DNA of 64,000 nt, from NCBI RefSeq assembly GCF_000425265.1, contig NZ_KE384344.1, positions 64,673-128,672 of the forward strand. The letters run 5' to 3'. Under the pieces are notes generated by a model. That model saw only the letters and a program-made list of their open reading frames with translations. It made no database searches and was not told where the DNA came from. The DNA is from Maridesulfovibrio zosterae DSM 11974 (lineage in GTDB: Bacteria > Desulfobacterota > Desulfovibrionia > Desulfovibrionales > Desulfovibrionaceae). Made by a program: the position numbers and the translations under genes. The stretch's first letter is position 1; each line of letters begins with the position of its first letter. Shown here piece after piece: positions 8,473 through 17,148 of the stretch.

Positions 8473-9657
8473 GTGAGTGTAATAAATTTGGTGGATAAAA
8501 ATGTATATGTGGGAAAAGTTTTATTCTTGTGCTCGCTTTTGTTCCTTGTTGCGGTCATCAGCGGTTGTATAGGAGATGATAGTAAAGCAAAGGTAAAAGC
8601 TCAAGCTATGCCTGTGAAGGTTTTTGAAGTTAAAGAAGTAAAATTTCCGATCATGGGTGAATACGTTGCCCAGATTCAAGCTATTAAAACTGTTGAAATT
8701 CGTTCCCGGGTTCAGGGGCATCTTGAAGAGCGGCACTTTGAAGAGGGGCAGGTTGTAGAAGAAGGACAACTTCTTTTTGTCATAGATGATCGACCATATA
8801 TCGAAGCCTTAAAAAAAGCGGAAGCCGAACTTGCCAGCAGCAAGGCTTCTCTCAGTAAAGCTTTAAAGGATTATAAAAGGTTCAAGGCTCTTTTTGAGCA
8901 GGGTGCTGTGAGCCGGGAAGAGTATGATTCAAAAATTACAGATAAACAGGTTCTTGAAGCAAATGTAAGAACAGCCAAGTCTCAAGTTGCAGATGCAAAG
9001 ATTAATCTTGGTTTTACTAAGATACATGCACCTATGACTGGGATTATTGGACGTACTCAGGTCGACCATGGTGCGCTGATCGCAAAAGAATCTACTGTGA
9101 TGGCGACTATTTCAACTGTTGATCCTGTATATGTTAACTTCAGTATTCCCGAGAAAGAATATCTTGTTGCTGTAAGAGAAATGGATGCCCGCCGAGAAAA
9201 AGGACTTCCTCCTAGAAGCGATAATCTGCAGATTATTCTGGCTGACGGAAAATTTTATGCACACAACGGGACATTCAATATGGCCGATCGGGCTGTAGAT
9301 TCTTCTACGGGAACATTAGGTCTTCGCGCTGAATTTCCCAATCCTGAAAGAATTCTGCGTGATGGTCAGTATGCCAAGATAGTGGCTTTGCTCAAAACGT
9401 ATGACCATGCTCTGGTCGTTCCAACTCGCGCTGTTCTTGATGTGCAGGGCCGTAAATCTCTGTTGACCGTTTCTTCGAACGGAACGGTTGTTGAGAAACC
9501 AGTCGTGCAGGATTATTCTAATGATAGTGATACAGTTATCACTAAGGGGATCAGTGCTGGAGAACTTATTATTGCAGACGGTGTAAACAAAATTCGTCCT
9601 GGAATTTTAGTTGTTCCCAAGGTTGAAAATGCTACCTCAGCTAACCAGGTAGAGTAA
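8473..9657 (+). CDS. RND efflux membrane fusion lipoprotein (AcrA/MexA type)
   Basis: Periplasmic adaptor of a tripartite efflux pump. GTG start with AAGGGGG upstream. The N-terminus has a lipoprotein signal ending in the lipobox VISGC, so it is anchored to the inner membrane. Then come the first half of the lipoyl domain (VEIRSRVQGHLEERHFEEGQ), a helical hairpin (about 115-175, EALKKAEAELASSKASLSKA), the second lipoyl half (FTKIHAPMTGIIGRTQVDHG) and beta-barrel/membrane-proximal domains. Length 394 is normal. It precedes the RND pump gene, with a hairpin between them that may lower pump expression relative to adaptor. No TolC-like gene is nearby. Confidence 0.93.
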   Translation: MSVINLVDKNVYVGKVLFLCSLLFLVAVISGCIGDDSKAKVKAQAMPVKVFEVKEVKFPIMGEYVAQIQAIKTVEIRSRVQGHLEERHFEEGQVVEEGQLLFVIDDRPYIEALKKAEAELASSKASLSKALKDYKRFKALFEQGAVSREEYDSKITDKQVLEANVRTAKSQVADAKINLGFTKIHAPMTGIIGRTQVDHGALIAKESTVMATISTVDPVYVNFSIPEKEYLVAVREMDARREKGLPPRSDNLQIILADGKFYAHNGTFNMADRAVDSSTGTLGLRAEFPNPERILRDGQYAKIVALLKTYDHALVVPTRAVLDVQGRKSLLTVSSNGTVVEKPVVQDYSNDSDTVITKGISAGELIIADGVNKIRPGILVVPKVENATSANQVE

Positions 9658-9680
9658 TTCAATTATTTGATCTGAATAAA

Positions 9681-9712
9681 TCTCCCTGCGCTCGTAGGGA
9701 GATAATTTTTTT
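9681..9712 (+). terminator. Intra-operon hairpin between adaptor and pump genes
   Basis: TCTCCCT pairs with AGGGAGA around an 8-nt loop, followed after 'taa' by a run of T. It resembles a weak terminator and could attenuate transcription into the pump gene. Confidence 0.55.
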
Positions 9713-9736
9713 GCCCAGCTAATACAGGAAGTCGTC

Positions 9737-12700
9737 ATGGTCAATTTCTTTATCGACAGACCCATTTTCTCTTCAGTTATCTCTATAATAATTACTATGG
9801 TGGGATTGCTTAGTATTTTTACTCTGCCAATCGCTCAATATCCTGAGATAGCTCCGCCCACAGTACAGATTTCAACTGTTTATACAGGTGCCAGCGCAGA
9901 TGTTGTTGAGCAGACTGTTGCCACTCCAATTGAAGAGCAGGTCAACGGCGCACAGGATATGCTGTATATGAACTCAATCAGTTCAAACGATGGGCGCATG
10001 GTTCTTAATGTTACTTTTGATCTTGGCCGTGACTTAGAGCTTGCTACCGTCGATGTTCAGAACAGAGTCAGTCTTGCCACTCCACAGCTTCCAGCTGAAG
10101 TAACCAAGTCCGGCGTTTCAGTTAAGAAACAATCTCCAAGTATGATCTGCGTGGTTAGCCTCCTTTCTCCTGACGGTGTTTTTGATTCTCTGTTTCTTAA
10201 CAACTATGCCAAGATTAATCTTTTTGATGCACTTTCCCGTATTCCAGGGGTTGGTAGTGTCTCCCTTTTCGGTGATCAGGACTATGGTATGCGTATCTGG
10301 CTTAATCCCGATAAGATGGCGCGTATGTCTATCACATCTGATGATGTGGTTAAAGCTGTACAGGAGCAGAACCTGCAGGCGCCAGCCGGACAGGTGGGTC
10401 AGCCTCCTGCTTCAGCAGGGCAGCAGTTCCAGCTTACAGTCAGGGTTAAAGGGCGTCTTAGCGAACCTGAGGAATTCGGAAATATTATAATCAAAGCTCT
10501 ACCTGACGGCAGCACAGTTCGAATCCGCGATATAGCCCGTGTCGAGATGGGATCTAAGTCTTATTCCGCATTCGGTAGACAGGGTAAATCTGAAGCGGCA
10601 ATGTTACTTATTTATCAGCTCCCCGGTGCAAATGCGCTTGATATTGTTAAAAGTGTCAGATCAACAATGAAAGATCTTTCAGGGTATTTTCCGACAGGGA
10701 TGAAATATGACATTCCGTATGACACAACTCTGTTTGTAACCGCCTCAATTGATGAAGTTCTGCAAACTCTTTACGAAGCGATGGCGCTGGTTTTTATTGT
10801 TGTTTTTATCTTTTTGCAGAATTTGCGGGCAACCATTGTTCCGATGATTGCGGTACCAGTGTCACTTGTCGGAACTTTTGCTTTTTTTCAGGTGCTTGGT
10901 TTTTCCATTAATACGCTGACTCTTTTTGGTATGGTTCTGGCCATTGGTATTGTTGTCGATGATGCCATTGTTGTGGTTGAGGCTGTGCAGTTAAAAATAG
11001 ATGAGCTGGGTATGGACCCAAAAGCGGCGACAAAAGCGGCCATGAAGGAAGTTTCAGGACCTATTGTAGCAACAACGGCAGTACTTATTGCCGTATTTGT
11101 TCCTGTTGCTTTCATGGGAGGTATTACAGGGCAGCTATATAAACAGTTTGCTTTGACACTTGCCGTTTCTGTGGCCATTTCTTCAATTAATGCTTTGACT
11201 TTTTCTCCAGCAATGTCTGCCTTGCTGCTTCGCCCTCAGCATGAAATGCGCGGTCCTTTGGGATCTTTTTTCAGGCTGTTTAATAAGTACTTCAGCGCAG
11301 TAACTTCCGGCTATACTTCAGGTGTAAAACTCATAATCAGGAAATCGGTTTTAGCTCTGGGCGTTTTTGCCGCGCTCATGGTTGGCGCGTATACTCTATT
11401 TAATACGGTCCCGACCGGATTTGTTCCAAATGAAGACCAGGGCTATTTCATGATCAATGTACAGCTGCCGGAAGGGGCGTCGCTTGAACGCTCTGACGCA
11501 GTTGTTAAAAAGGTTGAGGCAATTCTTGCGAAAGAAGCCGGAGTTAAAGACTATTTTACGCTTGGCGGTTTTAACCTTATTACTGCAGCATACTCATCCT
11601 ATACATCCACTTTGTTCGCTATTCTTGAACCTTGGGATGCCCGTAAGGACCCTTCTTTAAATGTAAATTCTATTTTGCAGAAAGTGCAGAAAGAGCTCAT
11701 GGGTATTCAGGAAGCCAGAATTATCTGCTTCAACCCTCCGCCTATCAACGGTATCGGTTCAACTGGGGGATTGCAGTTTGAATTGCAGGATCGTAGTGGC
11801 GGAAGCATTGAAGATCTTTCGCAAGTTGCATCAGATTATATGGCTGAACTGTATAAGCACCCAGAATTAACAGGTATTTTCACCACTTTCAGTGCAAACG
11901 TTCCACAGCTATATGTAGATGTTGACCGTGACAAGGTTCAGAAACTTGGTATTCCACTTAATGAAGTTTTCAGTGCCATGCAGACTTTCCTTGGTGGGTA
12001 CTATATTAACGACTTTAACAAATACGGCAGGACATTCCGCGTAATGGCACAGGCTGATGCTCAGTTTAGAAAAAGCCCTGATGATGTGGCCAATTTCTAT
12101 GTACGAAGTAACACAGGCAAAATGATTCCCCTGACAACTCTTCTTAATCAGAAGAAAATTTATGGTCCGGAATATATTCAGCGATATAACCTGTTCAGAA
12201 CAATTGAGATAACAGCTGCGACAGCTCCTGGTTATAGTACTGGACAGGGCATAGCACTCATGGAAGAAATTGCCCGTAAAACTTTACCCAGAGGTTATGG
12301 TTTTGACTGGACCAACATTGCCTATCAGGAAAAGAAATCCGGTGGTGAGATTATAGTCATTTTTGCCCTTGCGGTTCTAATGGTTTTTCTTGTACTTGCC
12401 GCGCAATACGAGAGCTGGATTATTCCGCTGGCGATTGTTTTTGCTGTGCCGCTTGGTGTTTTCGGTGCAATTTCAGGACAGTTTCTACGAGGGCTTGATA
12501 ACAACGTGTATGCACAGATCGGGCTCATTATGCTGGTTGGACTGGCGGCTAAGAATGCTATTCTGATCGTAGAATTTGCAAGGCAGAAACATGAGCACGG
12601 AATGACGTTGATTGAGGCGGCTGTAGAAGCTGCACATGTTCGTTTTCGTCCGATTCTCATGACCTCATTTGCTTTTATCCTTGGTGTCGTTCCCTTGGTA

Positions 12701-12883
12701 ATCGCGCAGGGGGCAGGATCTTCAAGCCGACATGCGCTTGGAACTTCCGTTTTTTCCGGCATGATTGCAGCAACTATTCTCGGCGTGCTTTTTGTCCCAC
12801 TGTTCTTTGTACTGCTTTCAAATATACAGCAAAAAACGAATAAGTTGAAAGATGGTCATTCGGATACAGATCAGAAGGAATAG
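9737..12883 (+). CDS. RND multidrug efflux pump, HAE1 family (AcrB/MexB type)
   Basis: Inner-membrane proton-driven efflux transporter of 1048 residues, the usual size. It starts with the characteristic FFIDRPIFSSVISI helix and continues with the IAQYPEIAPP loop and large periplasmic loops after TM1 and TM7. The proton-relay Asp pair is in GIVVDDAIVVVE (TM4), and the relay Lys is expected in the TM10 segment GLAAKNAILIVEFA. The C-terminus is cytoplasmic and charged. It works with the adjacent adaptor and an outer-membrane channel that must be encoded elsewhere. Substrates cannot be read from sequence; the HAE1 type mostly expels hydrophobic or amphiphilic drugs and solvents. Confidence 0.95.
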   Translation: MVNFFIDRPIFSSVISIIITMVGLLSIFTLPIAQYPEIAPPTVQISTVYTGASADVVEQTVATPIEEQVNGAQDMLYMNSISSNDGRMVLNVTFDLGRDLELATVDVQNRVSLATPQLPAEVTKSGVSVKKQSPSMICVVSLLSPDGVFDSLFLNNYAKINLFDALSRIPGVGSVSLFGDQDYGMRIWLNPDKMARMSITSDDVVKAVQEQNLQAPAGQVGQPPASAGQQFQLTVRVKGRLSEPEEFGNIIIKALPDGSTVRIRDIARVEMGSKSYSAFGRQGKSEAAMLLIYQLPGANALDIVKSVRSTMKDLSGYFPTGMKYDIPYDTTLFVTASIDEVLQTLYEAMALVFIVVFIFLQNLRATIVPMIAVPVSLVGTFAFFQVLGFSINTLTLFGMVLAIGIVVDDAIVVVEAVQLKIDELGMDPKAATKAAMKEVSGPIVATTAVLIAVFVPVAFMGGITGQLYKQFALTLAVSVAISSINALTFSPAMSALLLRPQHEMRGPLGSFFRLFNKYFSAVTSGYTSGVKLIIRKSVLALGVFAALMVGAYTLFNTVPTGFVPNEDQGYFMINVQLPEGASLERSDAVVKKVEAILAKEAGVKDYFTLGGFNLITAAYSSYTSTLFAILEPWDARKDPSLNVNSILQKVQKELMGIQEARIICFNPPPINGIGSTGGLQFELQDRSGGSIEDLSQVASDYMAELYKHPELTGIFTTFSANVPQLYVDVDRDKVQKLGIPLNEVFSAMQTFLGGYYINDFNKYGRTFRVMAQADAQFRKSPDDVANFYVRSNTGKMIPLTTLLNQKKIYGPEYIQRYNLFRTIEITAATAPGYSTGQGIALMEEIARKTLPRGYGFDWTNIAYQEKKSGGEIIVIFALAVLMVFLVLAAQYESWIIPLAIVFAVPLGVFGAISGQFLRGLDNNVYAQIGLIMLVGLAAKNAILIVEFARQKHEHGMTLIEAAVEAAHVRFRPILMTSFAFILGVVPLVIAQGAGSSSRHALGTSVFSGMIAATILGVLFVPLFFVLLSNIQQKTNKLKDGHSDTDQKE

Positions 12884-12943
12884 TCTTCTTAAATGGGGTA
12901 CCTGCGAATGTTCGGCATATATTTGATAATTATTAAGTAAAGA

Positions 12944-12984
12944 AAAGAGCCGTGCAGATTTCTAAATCTGTACGGCTCTTTTTA
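12944..12984 (+). terminator. Terminator after the RND operon
   Basis: A long stem (AAAGAGCCGTGCAGATTT with its near-perfect complement, 3-nt loop, one G-U) is followed by a T run. A rich on both sides, so it can serve the convergent PAP2 gene too. Confidence 0.9.
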
Positions 12985-13077
12985 GTTTTTATTAACTAGT
13001 ATCGTTTAATTTGCCTTTGCTGCTATTGGGAAAGCGTTTATGAAATTAGCTTATCTGAAAAGTCATCTGGAGAGTTT

Positions 13078-13716
13078 TTACTCGTTTTTACTGTTCCGCT
13101 GAAAAATAAAATAGTATGACCAGACGGCGCAAGTTGCCCCTATAAAACTTCCGAATATTATATCTGCAGGATAATGCTTACCGACAATGACACGGCTGAT
13201 GGCTATCAGAGCTGCTATTAACAGCGGAATATACTTTTTCCTTGGTAAAAGCAGAGCTATGGATGTAGCAACGGAGAAAGCTCGCAGAGAGTGCCCGGAT
13301 GGAAATGAATTTTGCAGATAGCGGTCAGAAAACCAAGTGAAACCATATGATCCGTTTTTGAAGTAAACTGGAGGTCTGAAACGTCCGAAAAACCATTTCA
13401 GCTCATCTCCGATCAGCATTGCTGTGATAGTAGAAAGAGCAATTAACAGTAATGCTTTTGAGCGGGTACTAAATCCGTAGAGCATCGTATCAATAGAGCC
13501 TGCAATCAGTGTAATAAATGAGATAGTCTGGATTATGTGTTGTGAGGCAAGATCACTGATAAAAGTACCTATGGTCACTGCAAAGGTTCCTTTCAGGATA
13601 TGGGCTGCCTTTGCAATTGGTAGGTCGAAGGATTGATAAAAAAGTACAATTAAAGCTATAATGATAAGTCCTGCAAGGGCAGTATAGGCACTTAATTTTC
13701 GGCTACTACTGAACAT
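13078..13716 (-). CDS. PAP2-family membrane phosphatase
   Basis: Membrane protein of 212 residues with about six helices and the three phosphatidic-acid-phosphatase motifs: KWFFGRFRP (C1), FPSGHS (C2, catalytic His) and SRVIVGKHYPADI (C3). Such enzymes dephosphorylate lipid phosphates such as undecaprenyl pyrophosphate, PA or lipid A precursors; which one is not visible. I use the ATG at 13716, preceded by AAGGAG at six bases, rather than a start 16 codons upstream. It lies 50 bp downstream of the PAS kinase gene, apparently in one operon, so the kinase may govern envelope functions. Confidence 0.85.
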   Translation of the reverse strand: MFSSSRKLSAYTALAGLIIIALIVLFYQSFDLPIAKAAHILKGTFAVTIGTFISDLASQHIIQTISFITLIAGSIDTMLYGFSTRSKALLLIALSTITAMLIGDELKWFFGRFRPPVYFKNGSYGFTWFSDRYLQNSFPSGHSLRAFSVATSIALLLPRKKYIPLLIAALIAISRVIVGKHYPADIIFGSFIGATCAVWSYYFIFQRNSKNE

Positions 13717-13766
13717 TTTATTCTCCTTTATTAGAATAGGAAAATGGATGCTTTTCTGATCCAAAT

Positions 13767-14879
13767 CTAATGTGGCATTAAGGGGAGTTTGACGTAAAAA
13801 TTTGTTCCTTCCTCTTCAGATGAATCAAACCAGACTTTACCGGAAAGATAATTTTCTGTGAACAGTTTTACGCTATATGTTCCAAGTCCTCGTCCTGTGC
13901 CTTTGGTCGAGAATGACCTTTTGAATATCTGACTTGCTACTGTTCTTTGAATAGTCTTTTCATTACTTATGCAGAAAGTCGCAAACTCCTTGTCTCTGCT
14001 CGCTTTTACTGTGATCGTTTTATGTTCAGGAGAGCTTTCAAGTGCATTCTTGATTAGATTTTCAAGAATACGATAAAGAATTCTTTGGTCTGTGACAATT
14101 TTAAATTCATCAACTTTTTGAGATATGGTTATATTCAGTTTTTTTACTATACTGCTGTTGGCAAAAAAAGTGCAAACAGAATCGATTGTTTTTCGTGCAT
14201 CCACAGTCTCATATTGAAGCTTAAGCTGTTTGTTTTCGGCAGAAATAAACAGGCGATGGGCATTAATTTCATTAACCATCAATCCGGCTCTGTCTACCAC
14301 CATACCAGCCAGTTCATTAATGGTTTCAGGCGATGTTTTTTCTTTCAGCAGATTTCCAGCACAGGTTATTCCGTTTACCGCATTCATTAAATCGTGGAGG
14401 AATATCTTTTCCATGATTTCTTTATTCTTACGATCAGTTATGTCGGTAAGGTGAATAATAGCATAGGACTCGTCATCGATAGTCATAGGAGATGAGTGAA
14501 CCATAAACGTGTGCGAATTCATTACACCGTCTGACTCAGAGAGCAGCATGCACTCTTCTGTCACTTTATGTCCTGCAAAAGCTGACAGCATAGCCTTATT
14601 CGCTCCACATTGAGCGCAGGATAAGGATTCTCCACAATTAAATTTGAGGGCATTTGTACATTGTAACAAATCTCCTGGATAGCTTCCAAGAATTCTTCCT
14701 TTTAGATGCTCATTTAGGATTTCCATGAATGCTTGATTGTAAAGTACAATTTCTCTTTGTCTGTTTACAAAGAATGTCACATGGGGCAGGGAGTTTAGAA
14801 AAGTCAGTGAGAACTTCTTCTTTAACTTCTCGTGCTGTTCCAAAATATATGGGGAACATAAGTTGTTCTCTGGCTTCAT
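13767..14879 (-). CDS. Soluble PAS sensor histidine kinase with a four-cysteine insert
   Basis: Cytoplasmic kinase of 370 residues without membrane segments. The PAS domain (about 27-150) carries cysteines at about 74, 82, 88 and 91 in the pattern LQC..FNC..LSCAQCG. This pattern recurs in PAS kinases of delta-proteobacteria and looks like a metal or redox site. The H box is FLHDLMNAVNGI, the N box ENLIKNALESS, and the G box GTGRGLGTYSVKL. No receiver is fused and no response regulator is adjacent; the downstream gene is a PAP2 phosphatase. Signal and partner are unknown. Confidence 0.85.
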   Translation of the reverse strand: MKPENNLCSPYILEQHEKLKKKFSLTFLNSLPHVTFFVNRQREIVLYNQAFMEILNEHLKGRILGSYPGDLLQCTNALKFNCGESLSCAQCGANKAMLSAFAGHKVTEECMLLSESDGVMNSHTFMVHSSPMTIDDESYAIIHLTDITDRKNKEIMEKIFLHDLMNAVNGITCAGNLLKEKTSPETINELAGMVVDRAGLMVNEINAHRLFISAENKQLKLQYETVDARKTIDSVCTFFANSSIVKKLNITISQKVDEFKIVTDQRILYRILENLIKNALESSPEHKTITVKASRDKEFATFCISNEKTIQRTVASQIFKRSFSTKGTGRGLGTYSVKLFTENYLSGKVWFDSSEEEGTNFYVKLPLMPH

Positions 14880-14919
14880 ATTCTCTTAATTACCTGTCTT
14901 GAATAGTATTTAAAGGTAG

Positions 14920-15354
14920 TTATTTTTTTGAAAAGCGAAGTTTATGAGTGCTGCCGGTCATGTAGAGTATGTTGTCTTGTGTATGCATGGTCCGGATGTT
15001 TCTAAGAGCTTGCATGAATTTGGATTCTTGGATGTTGAGTGATGGAGAGCATGCTTTTCTTGTCATCGCAAAAGGCTGTGTTTTAAACTCGTTATTTTCA
15101 ATGAAGTAGTTGCTTCGGAAATTATTACACCCACCGGACCCGTATATTTTTCTGTCACCATCGAATCTGAGCCAGATATGGGCGAAGTCAGTTATACCAT
15201 GCCCGTCGATGTCTTCCAGCACCCATTTAGTATTCATGGCAGAACTGTAATCTGTTTTCATGCTTGGGACGTGGTTAGCACATCCAATGGAAAGCAGTAT
15301 TGATAAAGATAAAAATAGGGTGCTGGCTTTTCCGATTATATTTATTTTTGACAT
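14920..15354 (-). CDS. META-domain lipoprotein (HslJ-like)
   Basis: Small lipoprotein, about 144 residues. GAGG precedes the ATG at 15354; the signal peptide ends with lipobox LSIGC. The mature part is a META domain (TKWVLEDIDG at its start, then RFDGDRKIYGSGGCNNF, with the family's GCNxF motif and a second Cys in TRKACSPS). META/HslJ proteins are linked to heat or drug tolerance in E. coli, with no defined enzymatic role. It lies between the PAS kinase and the RluA N-domain protein, all on the minus strand. Confidence 0.75.
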   Translation of the reverse strand: MSKINIIGKASTLFLSLSILLSIGCANHVPSMKTDYSSAMNTKWVLEDIDGHGITDFAHIWLRFDGDRKIYGSGGCNNFRSNYFIENNEFKTQPFAMTRKACSPSLNIQESKFMQALRNIRTMHTQDNILYMTGSTHKLRFSKK

Positions 15355-15421
15355 TTTATGTACCTCTATTTCAATACTAACTGTAACTTGTATGATTTGA
15401 TAGAGAAAATTCAAAATAGAA

Positions 15422-16180
15422 TTAACTTAATCCGCAAAGCATATAACCGAGAATTAATCCGCATTTATCTGAACATGACGGGTAGAAATTCTTATGGATT
15501 TTAGTACCCGAACGATTCTCTTTACCATAATAAAATTCGGCGATGGAAATAGGTATCAGATTATTGCGGGCTGCATAATTGAGCAGCTTTGGAGCACAGC
15601 AATCTCCTGTTCCAGTTGGGATGCCTTTATTATTATTTACAATTTCAGGTATACTTCTTGTCTCACCGTTAAAGTTTTTGATTCGGTATATGGCGTGTAT
15701 TTTACGCATCAGCTCCCTTGATAATTTTTTGCGTTCCATACCCAGTTCATGATGTTCTGGAGTTTCTTTGGATATTTTGTCCATTTCCCGTCCGATACTT
15801 TTAATCTTACGCTCGGTGGAACCCGTCAGTTCGTCGAACTCTTTCACATCAATAATAGGTGGAACCCAGCCGTTAGCCTGCCATTTCCCGTTATATTGGC
15901 CTGAAAAAGCTTTGGCTGTGTGAGTTTTTCCGGCAGTATCCAGATAAACCATGACTCCGAACATCTGCCCCCTAGCTTTTCCGAATAGATAGTCAGTAGA
16001 AAAAGAGTGGTCTGACTGACTATCGCATGAATCAAAATCAATCCGTCCGAATTTATCAAATTTATTTATCAGGTTATGGCAATGAGGAACGGCTATAGAC
16101 GCACTTAAAGTGTGGGTGGTATTGCATACGGTACAGAAACCTGAACTATTCAGCTCTGGATTGTTTTGGGAGTTGTTCAT
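15422..16180 (-). CDS. Stand-alone N-terminal module of the long RluA-family pseudouridine synthases
   Basis: A 252-residue soluble protein. Segments ARGQMFGVMV, AFSGQYNGKW, GWVPPIIDV, GIPTGTGDCCAPKLLNYA, ISIAEFYYG and FYPSCSDKCGLILGYML match the region that in some gamma-proteobacterial and Bacteroidetes proteins precedes a fused RluA catalytic domain. Here the catalytic domain is absent; the protein stops right after the Cys pair. A free RluA domain of the matching type is encoded at 27334-27978. An N-terminal CTVC plus C/H residues and the DCC and SCSDKC cysteines could bind metal. The start lies 17 bp after the greA terminator, so expression may depend on read-through. Function unknown. 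Confidence 0.7.
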   Translation of the reverse strand: MNNSQNNPELNSSGFCTVCNTTHTLSASIAVPHCHNLINKFDKFGRIDFDSCDSQSDHSFSTDYLFGKARGQMFGVMVYLDTAGKTHTAKAFSGQYNGKWQANGWVPPIIDVKEFDELTGSTERKIKSIGREMDKISKETPEHHELGMERKKLSRELMRKIHAIYRIKNFNGETRSIPEIVNNNKGIPTGTGDCCAPKLLNYAARNNLIPISIAEFYYGKENRSGTKIHKNFYPSCSDKCGLILGYMLCGLS

Positions 16181-16197
16181 CTGTTTGTCACAATATT

Positions 16198-16231
16198 AAA
16201 AAACGGGAATGCGCTAAAAGCGCATCCCCGT
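16198..16231 (-). terminator. greA terminator
   Basis: On the minus strand ACGGGGATGCGC pairs with GCGCATTCCCGT (one mismatch) around a 5-nt loop, followed by six T. It is 65 bp downstream of greA. Confidence 0.88.
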
Positions 16232-16295
16232 CTGAATTATTTAGTTTCTAAGCCCGTAAGCCCTGTCTGTTGGCAACGGAAAAGTTGAACTGCTA

Positions 16296-16775
16296 TTATG
16301 CAGCTCCATTAAATTCAATAGAAACAATGCCGTATTCGATTTTGCCACGGGGGGCATTAACGATGACCTCATCACCTTCTTCTTTACCTAAAAGCGCCTT
16401 ACCTACAGGGGATTCAATGGAGATAATTCCTTTTTTGAAATCGCTTTCATCAGGTCCCATGATGATATAGGTTTTCTCGTCACCGGTTTCGATATCTTCG
16501 AGTTTTACAGTGGCACCAAATGTTACTTTAGGGCCACCAAGTGTAGACATATCGATAACATTAAACTGGGGGATGCGTGATTCAATATAATTGATTTTTG
16601 CTTCAAGCATTCCCTGTCTTTCGCGTGCAGCATGGTAGCCGCCGTTTTCTTTCAGGTCGCCTTCTTCACGGGCTTCTTTAATAGCCTGAATTACTTCTGG
16701 ACGTTCTTTTTTGAGCTGGGCCAGCTCTTTCTTTAACTTGTCAAAGCCTTCTTTTGAAATGGGGATGTTGCTCAT
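16296..16775 (-). CDS. greA: Transcription elongation factor GreA
   Basis: A 159-residue GreA: N-terminal coiled coil (EGFDKLKKELAQLKKERPEV, with the tip acidic pair in REEGDLKENGGYHAARE) and a C-terminal FKBP-like domain ending with ISIESPVGKALLGKEEGDEV. It stimulates RNA cleavage by backtracked RNA polymerase. Length and motifs are standard. It has its own terminator and a roughly 370-bp AT-rich upstream region that must hold its promoter. Confidence 0.97.
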   Translation of the reverse strand: MSNIPISKEGFDKLKKELAQLKKERPEVIQAIKEAREEGDLKENGGYHAARERQGMLEAKINYIESRIPQFNVIDMSTLGGPKVTFGATVKLEDIETGDEKTYIIMGPDESDFKKGIISIESPVGKALLGKEEGDEVIVNAPRGKIEYGIVSIEFNGAA

Positions 16776-17148
16776 TCCATAAACCTCAAATTATTCCGTC
16801 GTTGTCAATAAAAATGCAGCCACTAACAGGAACATATTTCCCGAAAGTGAAGCTGCGGGGTACAGGGCAATATTGGTGCGTATAAATCTGCCTAGAACAT
16901 CCTTGCCGCTTGGTCAAGTTGCTTCTTTACCATTCAATTCTTGGCAGAGGTTATCTTTTCTAAAATTTGCAAAATGTTGATATCATATTTTAATTCTACA
17001 AAATAATAAGTCAATACCTTCTAGGTAATAAAATTATAATTGTTTAAGCAACAATTTTTATTATCATTTGAGCAAAATTAATATTTATTTACGAATTTAA
17101 ATGAAGTGTGACCGTATACTTTTTTAGATGCAGTCAGGGAGGCGTATA
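16776..17148. other. Intergenic region between divergent greA and HD-GYP genes
   Basis: AT-rich, no convincing open frame. It must contain promoters for both divergent genes. A small inverted repeat AATTGTT/AACAATT near 17038-17056 is the only structure I see. Confidence 0.5.
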
